A DNA stretch of 6,172 nucleotides from Spirochaetaceae bacterium. GTDB taxonomy: Bacteria > Spirochaetota > Spirochaetia > WRBN01. Positions 1-6,036 of the stretch are shown piece after piece. The stretch lies in assembly GCA_020024055.1 (NCBI GenBank), contig JAHHUI010000075.1, positions 1 through 6,172 on the forward strand, in the 5' to 3' direction. Numbering within the stretch: the stretch's first letter is position 1; each line of letters begins with the position of its first letter. The notes beneath the pieces were generated by a model, which was not told the origin of the DNA, searched no databases, and saw nothing but the letters and a program-made list of their open reading frames with translations. A program made the translations under genes and the position numbers.

Positions 1-923
1 GGCGTGCCGATACGCACAAACATATTTGCAGGTTTTGCCAATGCTCCTCCAGCAATAGTGATGGGTCTGTCCAGGCAGGGTGTGCCAAAAAGAACGCTTT
101 GCTGAATCTGATAGAGAAAAGTGGGACGCACAACAACGCAAGAGGGATTGCCCTGATGCGTATTTTTGGCCTGATCATATAGCTGAATCTTGATCATCTC
201 GTCGCTGGCAAAAGGATATGTATTGGGCACAACCAGGGGCTGGATATTAAGAAATCTGCCCCCAATAGCGTCTATAAATTCCGACACCAGATGCTGATCC
301 TGAGCACTGGTGCATAAAGTGATCACTTGTGGTTCTAAAAGCTTGCAAGCCACACTCAGTCCCTGAATCACAGATTCTGTATGTTCACGCAGTATTTGCT
401 CTTGAATAGCGCTGTAGGGGTCTGAATCTGAAAGCACCACCACTAAATAATGCACTGTGCCTTCTCTGTTATATTTCACATGTGCCGGCAGAGCATTAAA
501 ATTATGATCGACAATGCCGCGGTCGGAAAGCTCATTCAGCAGGCGCACTTTGCTAAATGAATCTAGATTGCGTGATAAAGTCTGTCTGTTTTTGCGAAAC
601 AGGCCGCCTGTTTCGATATCAATCGTGCGTGTTTTTTGCCCGCTGGGAAGAATAATATTTGAAAATCCGGACACCACGCCGGGCACCGGCGAATGCAGGC
701 GAATAGAAGCATTGCCATTTCTTTCGGCAATCAGCTGTCCTTCAGTCACTCTGTCTCCCGGATTCACCAGAGGATCGGCCTCTGTGCCGCTGTGCTGTAA
801 TAAAGACACTCTGGCGATCGTGGGCAAAGCAGAATAAGTGAGTGAAACCCCCACTGGAGAGCTGGGATGTTTTTTTAGGTTAATTCCTTTTCTAAACCTT
901 CTCATGATCTTTCTCTTATCCAT
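1..923 (-). CDS. rnfC: RnfC, Rnf electron-transport complex subunit C (partial, C-terminus off the left edge)
   Basis: RnfC is the cytosolic, FeS- and flavin-carrying entry subunit of the membrane Rnf complex, which couples ferredoxin-NAD electron transfer to Na+ or H+ pumping. Reading from 923 to the window edge gives 307 residues without a stop. Visible family landmarks are the N-terminal RKGINLKKH, the lipoyl-like hairpin domain at residues 42-84 (LQHSGTEADPLVNPGDRV, EGQLIAE, LHSPVPGVV), NTYPFAS at 234-240 where RnfC proteins have YPxGxE, and RPITIAGG...PANMFVRIGT at 286-307. The region normally holding GxGGAxFPT is GIVDHNFNALPAHVK (136-150), so the glycine-rich FMN loop is missing. The usual ECEPY reads DSDPY (166-170). 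The SLBB and twin 4Fe-4S domains would lie beyond position 1. The start is uncertain: ATG 923 has no Shine-Dalgarno, and ATG 905 (residue 7) is an alternative. NqrA shares the architecture but fits the N-terminal and last motifs less well. Confidence 0.85.
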   Translation of the reverse strand, partial: MDKRKIMRRFRKGINLKKHPSSPVGVSLTYSALPTIARVSLLQHSGTEADPLVNPGDRVTEGQLIAERNGNASIRLHSPVPGVVSGFSNIILPSGQKTRTIDIETGGLFRKNRQTLSRNLDSFSKVRLLNELSDRGIVDHNFNALPAHVKYNREGTVHYLVVVLSDSDPYSAIQEQILREHTESVIQGLSVACKLLEPQVITLCTSAQDQHLVSEFIDAIGGRFLNIQPLVVPNTYPFASDEMIKIQLYDQAKNTHQGNPSCVVVRPTFLYQIQQSVLFGTPCLDRPITIAGGALAKPANMFVRIGT

Positions 924-951
924 TGTATAGATAAAAGACCGCTTAAAGCAA
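924..951 (-). promoter_or_regulatory. Possible internal promoter before rnfC
   Basis: On the minus strand TTGCTT (946-951) is followed after 16 bases by TATACA (924-929), directly before ATG 923. If this is a working sigma-70-type promoter, transcription would begin near 917. That would exclude ATG 923 and favour ATG 905, which has a purine-rich AAGAGAAAG stretch just upstream. Both hexamers are imperfect and recO lies only 48 bases upstream, so simple read-through from recO is an equally good explanation. Confidence 0.25.
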
Positions 952-971
952 GATCACCTGAAATGATTTTT

Positions 972-1550
972 TTAAAAATTATTCCTTTTCACATAATCTT
1001 TAAGCTCTGTTTTAAGGGCTGACCAATTAAAATCCCAATTTTCGTAATGCTCAATTTCATGATGCAGCAGGCTGGCACTGGCCTGGCCTTTTACAAATTC
1101 AGGCAGCAATCCCTGCAGATGCAGAAATCGTGCATAGAAAAGAACATCCAGCATATCAATATTTCTTTCTTGATGTGTGGCCTGCATCAGGGGCAATATG
1201 CTTTGGAAAAGCCTGTTGTCTTCCCCGGCACCCGATGTTTTAATCAGATGTTTTACCCAATTGCACACCATGTGGAAATAATCCAAACTTTCATTAATGT
1301 GTGAAAAAAATTCTATCCCATGACAATCTTCAATCTGCCAGCCATAGGGCGAGTCGACAATTTTTGCCTGTATCAGGGTGAAAGGGCTGGTGAGAGAAGA
1401 CAGGCGGGAAGAATGAGCCGCGCCATAGGCCTTTGCCCAGAAAAAGGGAACAGTATCACTGCTCATCAGCACACGGCGATGTCTTTGGCTGATATCCTTT
1501 TTATGGAGAACGAGTGCATGAATATGATATGCCTGATGATTAAGGGCCAT
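972..1550 (-). CDS. recO: RecO-like DNA repair protein, short form
   Basis: The product (192 residues) looks like RecO, the OB-fold protein of the RecFOR pathway that binds SSB and DNA and helps load RecA at gaps. The N-terminal part (about 8-75) has the RecO layout: a first strand IHALVLHKKDIS, a loop RRVLMSSDTVPFFWAKAYGA, then the SSRLSSLTSPFTLIQAKI segment, matching the family pattern 'AkGa..kS...l.pft.l'. The helical second half includes YARFLHLQGLLPEF (139-152), where RecO proteins have 'F.l.LL...G..P'. Family members are commonly around 240 residues and many carry a CxxC zinc cluster directly after that proline. Here neither the CxxC nor the following helices are present, and only C76 and C96 remain. 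An in-frame stop lies 9-12 bases upstream of ATG 1550, fixing the earliest start, although no good ribosome site precedes it. rnfC follows on the same strand after 48 bases. The family call is by pattern, not alignment. Confidence 0.62.
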   Translation of the reverse strand: MALNHQAYHIHALVLHKKDISQRHRRVLMSSDTVPFFWAKAYGAAHSSRLSSLTSPFTLIQAKIVDSPYGWQIEDCHGIEFFSHINESLDYFHMVCNWVKHLIKTSGAGEDNRLFQSILPLMQATHQERNIDMLDVLFYARFLHLQGLLPEFVKGQASASLLHHEIEHYENWDFNWSALKTELKDYVKRNNF

Positions 1551-1633
1551 AGCTTTTTATGTGATGATGTTCATACCATACTCTATTTGGGAAAAAAAAC
1601 AAAGAGAAAACAGACTAGAAATTCCTGATAGAA

Positions 1634-1639
1634 TACAAT
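1634..1639 (+). promoter_or_regulatory. Possible -10 box for the lipid-kinase-family gene
   Basis: TACAAT lies 15 bases before ATG 1655. No convincing -35 hexamer sits 16-18 bases upstream, and no strong Shine-Dalgarno precedes the start (only CTGGCAACAG). If used, the mRNA leader would be about nine bases long. The 104-base divergent gap 1551-1654 must also carry the recO promoter; TTGTTT, 16 bases, TATGGT on the minus strand is a weak candidate for that. Confidence 0.25.
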
Positions 1640-1654
1640 AGAATCTGGCAACAG

Positions 1655-2278
1655 ATGATGCATCAAAATCGCAAAAATTTATTGCGCAGCGAGCTTGTGA
1701 GAAAGCTGTTGCATATCAGCGGCGTGCTGTGTGTTCCCCTTGCCTCATATAACACATTATTCACCATTTTTTTGCTGTATGTGGCTGTCATTTTTTATAT
1801 TGGTCAGGAATTGCTGCGCCTGAACGGCAAAGGCCTTCCCCTGGCGCGCGCCGTGCTGATCTTGGCCAGCCGCAATGAAGAGGACAAGGGCATTGTGCTT
1901 GGCCCGGTGACATTGGCTATGGGGGTGATTTTTGTTTTGGTTCTTTTTCCTCTTTTTCCTGCCCAGCTGGGCATCATTGCGCTGACCCTTGGCGACGGGG
2001 CTGCCAGCCTGATTGGGCGCCTGTGGGGCAGGGTGCGGCCAAGGTTTCTCATGGGAAAAAGCCTGGAAGGCAGCCTGGCTTGTTTTGTGGCCACCTGTGC
2101 TGCTTTTCTTGTTATGGGGCTTTCCTGTCCAGCCGCCTGTGCTCTGGCTTTGGTGGCCTGTTGTGTGGAAGCATTGCCCTTGGGTAATTTTGATAATATT
2201 TTTATTCCCGTTATTGTTTCTGGCTGTGCCTTTGCCCGGGGTGTTCTTCCATATATACACAGTTATTTAATAAGCTGA
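1655..2278 (+). CDS. CTP-dependent dolichol/phytol/diacylglycerol kinase family membrane protein
   Basis: This 207-residue polytopic protein belongs to the family of SEC59 dolichol kinase, VTE5 phytol kinase and yeast Dgk1, which use CTP to phosphorylate lipid alcohols, and is related in sequence to phosphatidate cytidylyltransferases. Visible motifs in order are ELVRKLLH (13-20), GPVTLAMG (83-90), TLGDGAASLIGRLWG (111-125), GKSLEGS (134-140) and VEALPLGNFDNIFIP (171-185). From memory, yeast Dgk1 needs an adjacent Arg-Lys pair plus an Asp and a Gly seven residues apart. R15/K16, D114 and G121 sit in equivalent places. Hydrophobic stretches near 21-50, 84-110, 141-172 and 180-200 indicate several membrane helices. 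The length is typical of short bacterial members. The lipid substrate (polyprenol, phytol or diacylglycerol) cannot be read from sequence. The gene stands alone, divergent from recO and convergent with the cystine operon. ATG 1655 and ATG 1658 are both possible starts. Confidence 0.8.
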   Translation: MMHQNRKNLLRSELVRKLLHISGVLCVPLASYNTLFTIFLLYVAVIFYIGQELLRLNGKGLPLARAVLILASRNEEDKGIVLGPVTLAMGVIFVLVLFPLFPAQLGIIALTLGDGAASLIGRLWGRVRPRFLMGKSLEGSLACFVATCAAFLVMGLSCPAACALALVACCVEALPLGNFDNIFIPVIVSGCAFARGVLPYIHSYLIS

Positions 2279-2285
2279 AGAGCGT

Positions 2286-2319
2286 AAAAAAGGCTTGATG
2301 ACATTTACTGCATCAAGCC
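2286..2319 (-). terminator. Intrinsic terminator of the tcyP-disulfide reductase operon
   Basis: A perfect 9-bp stem, GGCTTGATG (2292-2300) with CATCAAGCC (2311-2319), encloses a 10-base loop. Read on the minus strand the stem is followed immediately by six T residues (A tract 2286-2291 on plus), the classic rho-independent layout, 23 bases after the reductase stop codon. On the plus strand the bases after the stem are CCTTAATTA, so it should work less well for the convergent gene ending at 2278, although it may serve both. Confidence 0.87.
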
Positions 2320-2341
2320 CCTTAATTATAAAGACAAAATC

Positions 2342-3673
2342 TTATTTAGCCACATTTCCTGCGACATTGAGTGTATCCCATGTGCGTGTAAACGCCGGCG
2401 AATACCCCAGGTCCATCAGGCCCAATTCATTTGTGGTCACTTTTTTCATAATGGCCACAGAAAGAGCATGTGCACGCAAGGCGGCGCCCATCTGGCCCAC
2501 AATCTGCCCGCCCAGCAGCACTTTCGAGCTTTTCTCATAAATCAGCTTTACATGCAGGTCATATCGCGGGGGATAATAGCTGGTGTGGTCAGGGTCTGTG
2601 ATAAATACAGTGGAAATATCATATCCGGCGTCTTTGGCTTCCTGTTCGCCCAGGCCCACGCGTGCGGCTTCTAAATCCATCACTTTCAGGCTGGCTGCGC
2701 CCAGCATCGGCGGCAGAACAGACTCGGCCCCGGCCATATTTTCTCCGGAAATGCGGCCCAATTTATTGGCCACGGTGGCCAAGGGAATATAGGCAGGCTC
2801 TTTCTTCAGCAGATGCTGCACTGTGGCGCAGTCTCCGGCGGCATAAATATCAGGCAGATTGGTTTTTCCCTGATTATTCACCACAATAGCGCCATTGGCA
2901 TGGAGATTAAGGCCCAGATTCTGCACAAATGCTGTTGAGGGCTTCACCCCAGCCGAGAGAACCACTAAATCACAGGCAATCTCTCCCTGATCAGTCACCA
3001 CTTTATTCACAGGCGTGCCCAAAAATGACTGCACCTTGCAGCCCAAATTCAGCTGGACATTGTGTTTTTTCAGCTCTTCTTCCATCAGCTTTGTCAGCTC
3101 TGGGTCAAAGTTGTCAGCCATCACACGCTCTTTCATTTCAATCACAGTACATTTTTTACCCAGTTTATGTACTGCTTCGGCAACTTCCAGGCCAATGAAC
3201 CCGGCTCCGATGATCACCACATGACGCACAGTGCTGCGTTCGAGGGCACGGCGAAGATTCTGCCCGTCTTCCAATGTGCGCAGCAAAAAAACACCCTCAG
3301 GCAAAGGTTTGGCAAAGGGGGGAAGGGCAGGTTCGGCCCCCGTGGCAATGAGCAATTTGTCATATTTGTCCACAAATTCGTTTCCGTCGCCCAGATTGCG
3401 TACGGTCACTGTTTTGTCCATGGCATTCACAGCAATCACTTCGTGAGAAAGTTTCACCTGAATACCGTTTTTTTCAAATTGATCGGGCGTACGGGCAATC
3501 ATTTCATTAGGGTCATCAAAAAATTTTCCCACATAAAAGGGCAGGCCACAAGCACCGAAACTTGTGGTTTTGCCCTTATCATACATAATAATTTCGCCCT
3601 CTTTCAGCATGCGTCTGGCTTTGGCGGCGGCTGTAGTTCCCGCCGCGGTGGCCCCAATCACGATAATACGCAT
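2342..3673 (-). CDS. cdr: FAD-dependent pyridine nucleotide-disulfide oxidoreductase, CoA-disulfide reductase type
   Basis: This 443-residue cytosolic flavoenzyme probably uses NAD(P)H to reduce CoA disulfide or a related small disulfide. Visible are the FAD Rossmann start IIVIGATAAG (3-12), the redox cysteine C42 in SFGACGLPFYVG, ATGAEP (110-115), a second Rossmann fold IIGAGFIGLE (154-163) with E179 at the end of its second strand (suggesting NADH), AAGDCA (278-283), and the dimerisation domain with TSYYPP (365-369 region) and YSPAFTRTWD (424-433). Residue 10 is Ala, whereas water-forming NADH oxidases and peroxidases carry a catalytic His there (GTxHAG). Y367 and Y424 match the two tyrosines I recall as important in Bacillus and Staphylococcus CoA-disulfide reductases. 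Together these favour CoA-disulfide reductase over Nox. There is no C-terminal rhodanese domain, so it is the short form. Its ATG abuts the tcyP stop codon. A polysulfide or oxygen-reducing role cannot be excluded. Confidence 0.8.
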   Translation of the reverse strand: MRIIVIGATAAGTTAAAKARRMLKEGEIIMYDKGKTTSFGACGLPFYVGKFFDDPNEMIARTPDQFEKNGIQVKLSHEVIAVNAMDKTVTVRNLGDGNEFVDKYDKLLIATGAEPALPPFAKPLPEGVFLLRTLEDGQNLRRALERSTVRHVVIIGAGFIGLEVAEAVHKLGKKCTVIEMKERVMADNFDPELTKLMEEELKKHNVQLNLGCKVQSFLGTPVNKVVTDQGEIACDLVVLSAGVKPSTAFVQNLGLNLHANGAIVVNNQGKTNLPDIYAAGDCATVQHLLKKEPAYIPLATVANKLGRISGENMAGAESVLPPMLGAASLKVMDLEAARVGLGEQEAKDAGYDISTVFITDPDHTSYYPPRYDLHVKLIYEKSSKVLLGGQIVGQMGAALRAHALSVAIMKKVTTNELGLMDLGYSPAFTRTWDTLNVAGNVAK

Positions 3674-5071
3674 TTATTCAGCCTCCTGGTCTTCATCAGG
3701 AATATTCATATTATTATAGGTTTTAGTATCCAGGTTCTTCTGGAAGCGGCTGGTCAGCAATCCTGCTGTCATCGATCCCGAGACATTCAAGGCTGTGCGG
3801 CCCATGTCAATCAGCGGCTCGATAGAAATCAGCAGTCCGGCAATCTCCACAGGCAGGCCCATGATGGAAAGCACAATAATTGCGGCAAAAGTGGCTCCGC
3901 CGCCCACACCGGCTACGCCAAAGCTGGAAATGGCAATGACAAATAACAATTTAACAATCAACATCCATGTCACGCTGATACCCTCTGAAGTGAAAAGCAT
4001 CATCGCCAGCATCGCCGGATAAATCCCCGCACATCCATTTTGCCCCATAGAGGCACCCAGGCTGGCAGACAGGCTGGCAGAGGCTTCATCCACACCCATT
4101 TGTTTGGATTGTGTTTTTGTGTTTAAAGGAATGGCCCCCGCGCTGGAGCGGCTGGCAAAGGCAAAAATAAGAACAGGCCAGGCCTTGCGGATATAGGTGA
4201 TAGGATTCAGGCCGCTAAACATTACCAGCAGCAGATGAACAATAAACATCAGCAGCATCGCGGCATAGCTGGCAAGGACAAAGGTGACCAGCTTGTAAAT
4301 CTCCTGCCAGGGGCTGGTGGCCATCATCACCAGCATCAAAGACATAATGCCATAAGGTGTCCAGCGCAAGATAATCGTCACCATGCGCATCACAACAGTC
4401 TGAATAGCAATGCAGCCTCTTTTCACTGTTTCAAAATCTTCAGGTTTTTTCTTGGCAATCTGCATAGCGCTCACGGCAAACATCACAAAGAAAATCACCA
4501 CGCCCAAAATAGATGATGTACGCAGTCCGGCCATATCGGCAAAGGGATTTGCAGGGAAAAATCCCATCAACTGCTGGGGCAGAGATTTAGGCTTCATATC
4601 TGAAGCAAGATGACTGAGATATGTAGAGCGCGCAATGGTGGAATCTGTCTGAATATCAGGAATGGAAATATGGAACAGCCAGGTTATCACAATACCAATC
4701 GCTGCAGCAATCATTGTGGTGGTGATCAGTAAAAAGACAATGGAACCGCCCTTTTTCCCCAGGGTCTCGGAATGATCCATTTTCAAAACAGCGCCCAAAA
4801 TCGATACAATAATAAGCGGTGTTACCATCATTTGCAGGAAATGTACGTAACCGGTGCCCACCAGTCTGACCCAGTCAATTGTCATGGCAATAATGGGAGA
4901 GTGAACCCCATAGATATGCTGGAGGGCAATGCCTAAAGCCAAGCCCAAGCCCAAGCCCACGGCAGCACGGATAGAAAATTTAACAAATTTCACCGCCATT
5001 ACTCTTAAAATTATCAACGCAGCAATAAACATGGCTAAATTTGCCAGTGTAAGAAGAATATTCGTATCCAC
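3674..5071 (-). CDS. tcyP: L-cystine uptake transporter, TcyP type (dicarboxylate/amino acid:cation symporter family)
   Basis: This 465-residue inner-membrane symporter of the DAACS/GltP fold matches TcyP (YhcL/YdjN), the single-component L-cystine importer, in length and in several diagnostic stretches: GSGYVK-like GTGYVHFLQMMVTPLI (72-87), MRMVTIILRWTPYGI (228-242), SGLNPITYIRKAWPVL (286-301), hairpin 1 FASRSSAGAIPLN (305-317), SASLGASMGQNGCAGIYPAM (335-354), hairpin 2 SSFGVAGVGGGATFAA (382-397) and EPLIDMGRTALNVSGSM (418-434). Glutamate and dicarboxylate carriers of the same fold have NMDGT where this has GQNGC. The acidic tail (NIPDEDQEAE) is cytosolic. The start is GTG 5071, chosen because GGAGGT sits eight bases upstream and the N-terminus aligns in length with TcyP. 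It is the first gene of an operon with the disulfide reductase, which fits a cystine import and reduction role. Confidence 0.93.
   Translation of the reverse strand: MDTNILLTLANLAMFIAALIILRVMAVKFVKFSIRAAVGLGLGLALGIALQHIYGVHSPIIAMTIDWVRLVGTGYVHFLQMMVTPLIIVSILGAVLKMDHSETLGKKGGSIVFLLITTTMIAAAIGIVITWLFHISIPDIQTDSTIARSTYLSHLASDMKPKSLPQQLMGFFPANPFADMAGLRTSSILGVVIFFVMFAVSAMQIAKKKPEDFETVKRGCIAIQTVVMRMVTIILRWTPYGIMSLMLVMMATSPWQEIYKLVTFVLASYAAMLLMFIVHLLLVMFSGLNPITYIRKAWPVLIFAFASRSSAGAIPLNTKTQSKQMGVDEASASLSASLGASMGQNGCAGIYPAMLAMMLFTSEGISVTWMLIVKLLFVIAISSFGVAGVGGGATFAAIIVLSIMGLPVEIAGLLISIEPLIDMGRTALNVSGSMTAGLLTSRFQKNLDTKTYNNMNIPDEDQEAE
3681..3687 (-). promoter_or_regulatory. Ribosome binding site of the reductase inside the tcyP 3' end
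   Basis: AGGAGGC on the minus strand lies eight bases before ATG 3673, within the last codons of tcyP. The tcyP TAA (3674-3676) directly touches the reductase ATG (3671-3673). A near-ideal Shine-Dalgarno plus a zero gap supports this start and implies translation coupled to that of tcyP. Confidence 0.88.
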
Positions 5072-5079
5072 GAATCCCC

Positions 5080-5085
5080 ACCTCC
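5080..5085 (-). promoter_or_regulatory. tcyP: Ribosome binding site deciding the GTG start of tcyP
   Basis: GGAGGT on the minus strand, within GGGAGGTGGGG, is eight bases before GTG 5071. The next in-frame ATG is 13 codons further in and would remove the first hydrophobic residues, so the GTG is preferred. Confidence 0.78.
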
Positions 5086-5103
5086 CAATCTAGATTTTTT
5101 TAT

Positions 5104-5132
5104 ATTATAGACAGTAATAAATATTTAGTAAA
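5104..5132 (-). promoter_or_regulatory. Sigma-70-type promoter of the tcyP operon
   Basis: On the minus strand TTTACT (5127-5132) is followed after exactly 17 bases by a perfect TATAAT (5104-5109). Transcription would start near 5097, giving a leader of about 26 bases that holds little besides the Shine-Dalgarno. That leaves no room for a riboswitch or T-box, so any control by cysteine would have to be by a DNA-binding regulator. No clear operator palindrome was seen. Confidence 0.75.
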
Positions 5133-5160
5133 GCAAGAAGATGAGTGTTGTTTGGTGAAG

Positions 5161-5190
5161 TTGACCTAAGAGGCTGTTTTATTTTACTAT
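5161..5190 (+). promoter_or_regulatory. Probable promoter of tRNA-Arg
   Basis: TTGACC (5161-5166), 18 bases, TACTAT (5185-5190). Transcription would begin near 5197, about five bases before the mature tRNA. It is divergent from the tcyP promoter, with 28 bases between the two -35 boxes. Confidence 0.55.
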
Positions 5191-5201
5191 AGACCTTATC
5201 T

Positions 5202-5274
5202 GCTCCGATAGCTCAGGGGATAGAGCAACCGCCTCCTAAGCGGTAGGCCAGCAGTTCGAATCTGCTTCGGAGCA
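5202..5274 (+). tRNA. tRNA-Arg (anticodon CCT, reads AGG)
   Basis: All cloverleaf arms pair perfectly: acceptor GCTCCGA (5202-5208) with TCGGAGC (5267-5273) and discriminator A5274; D stem GCTC/GAGC (5211-5214, 5223-5226); anticodon stem ACCGC/GCGGT (5228-5232, 5240-5244) around the loop CTCCTAA with anticodon CCT at 5235-5237; a five-base variable loop; T stem AGCAG/CTGCT with loop TTCGAAT (5255-5261). U33 and A37 are in place. CCA is not encoded (TTC follows), so it must be added by nucleotidyltransferase. The 3' end is not repeated elsewhere in the window, so there is no evidence of integration at this tRNA. Confidence 0.98.
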
Positions 5275-5292
5275 TTCCAGTATTTTTAACTC

Positions 5293-5327
5293 TTTTTATA
5301 ATAAAATTTTATTTTTTGTTATAAAAA
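5293..5327 (+). repeat. AT-only inverted repeat after the tRNA, possible weak terminator
   Basis: TTTTTATAA (5293-5301) and TTATAAAAA (5319-5327) form a perfect 9-base inverted repeat around 17 bases. The loop contains a second palindrome, AATAAAATTTTATT, followed by six T residues (5312-5317). Every pair is A-T, so either hairpin would be weak. It may end the tRNA transcript, or simply reflect the AT-rich composition. The rest of 5275-5398 shows only a short direct repeat, TATAAATT, at 5353 and 5369. Confidence 0.35.
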
Positions 5328-5398
5328 TCTATATGCCTGATATTTAAACACTTATAAATTCATCAGCCTATAAATTAGTGTATATCAAGGAAAATATT

Positions 5399-6036
5399 AT
5401 GTGGTTGCAATTTTTTTTAGAATTTATCAGCCAGCTTTCAGGGGCGGGTCTGGGTGTCATTGCCGGTTATGCCTATATCGAAATAAGAACGAAAGCACAG
5501 CAAAAACCCAGACAGGAGTTAATTGAAAAACACAAGAAAAATATTAAGCAACTTATGCTGTTTTATATGCCCCACGAGATTCCAGGCCTGAAGCAGCCGA
5601 AGATTTTGAGAGATTTGTGAAGAATTTAACTCAAATTGACAAAGATATAATTGGGAGATTCTTTTGCCATTCACAAATCATTGAATCTGTAGATGATTTA
5701 GAAATTTTATTTGATGTAGAATATCTAAAAAACAAAATATATCAAGATAAATTCCCTATGTATAGATATGTTATTTAAACATGATCATCAGATATTAATC
5801 TCCAGCTGTTTTGACGAAGAAATTTTTGAAGTGCTTAAAGTGCTTCCCGGAAAAATATTAATTATAATCCAAATTTCGATCTTCAGCCAATGTCCAACGA
5901 TGAGATTGATAAACTATTTAAGAAAGATGGATAATTTTCCAGGTGATCGCAGAGTGTTTTTAGTCAACATCTCTTTGACCAGGACTGGAGAAATTATTTG
6001 AGGGGCAATTGCTTAATTTTTAATTATCAAATCTAG
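5399..6036 (+). pseudogene. Frameshifted gene for a membrane-anchored protein of unknown function
   Basis: Translation begins well at ATG 5399 (AAGGA seven bases upstream), giving a probable N-terminal membrane anchor (residues about 3-27, FFLEFISQLSGAGLGVIAGY) and then a charged helix. After about 62 codons the reading moves between two frames. Coding-like stretches follow in order: frame of 5399 to about 5590; the other forward frame to TAA 5776 (includes EDFERFVKNLTQIDKDIIG); 5771 to about 5853 (HDHQILISSCFDEEIFEVL); 5854 to TAA 5932 (NPNFDLQPMSNDEIDKLFKK); 5930-5959 (DNFPGDRRVF); and 5959 to TAG 6034 (FSQHLFDQDWRNYLRG). Two switches fall at homopolymers, A5 (5851-5855) and T5 (5957-5961). 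Joined, it would be roughly 210 residues. I do not recognise the family. The region is AT-richer than its neighbours, suggesting transfer. The last two pieces are the least certain. Sequencing indels are an alternative to true decay. Confidence 0.72.

Noticed and set aside
514..837. 107-codon plus-strand open frame opposite rnfC
   Set aside because: The minus strand carries an uninterrupted 307-codon RnfC with recognisable motifs through this region.
1757..2260. 167-codon minus-strand open frame opposite the lipid-kinase-family gene
   Set aside because: The composition (Asn, Gln, Lys, His runs) is what the complement of a hydrophobic membrane gene gives. The plus strand has all the family motifs.
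2342..3673. Annotation as water-forming NADH oxidase (nox)
   Set aside because: Ala replaces the catalytic His at position 10, and CGLPFYVG with Tyr 367/424 fits CoA-disulfide reductase better. An oxidase side activity remains possible.
3062..3946. 294-codon plus-strand open frame antisense to the reductase and tcyP
   Set aside because: It is rich in His, Gly and Ser with no domain pattern, no ribosome site and no continuity with a gene. It mirrors two well-supported genes on the other strand.
3674..5071. Annotation as glutamate/proton or dicarboxylate symporter (gltP/dctA)
   Set aside because: The fold is shared, but GQNGCAGIYPAM replaces the NMDGT-type motif and many stretches match TcyP specifically.
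5072..5101. Riboswitch or T-box leader for tcyP
   Set aside because: The predicted leader is only about 26 bases and has no stem structure beyond the ribosome site.
5257..5274. tRNA 3' end as an attachment site
   Set aside because: No second copy of this sequence appears in the rest of the window and no integrase is present.
5570..5600. Programmed ribosomal frameshift in the gene starting at 5399
   Set aside because: No slippery heptamer or downstream structure is seen here, and further frame changes occur later, so decay or sequencing error is simpler.
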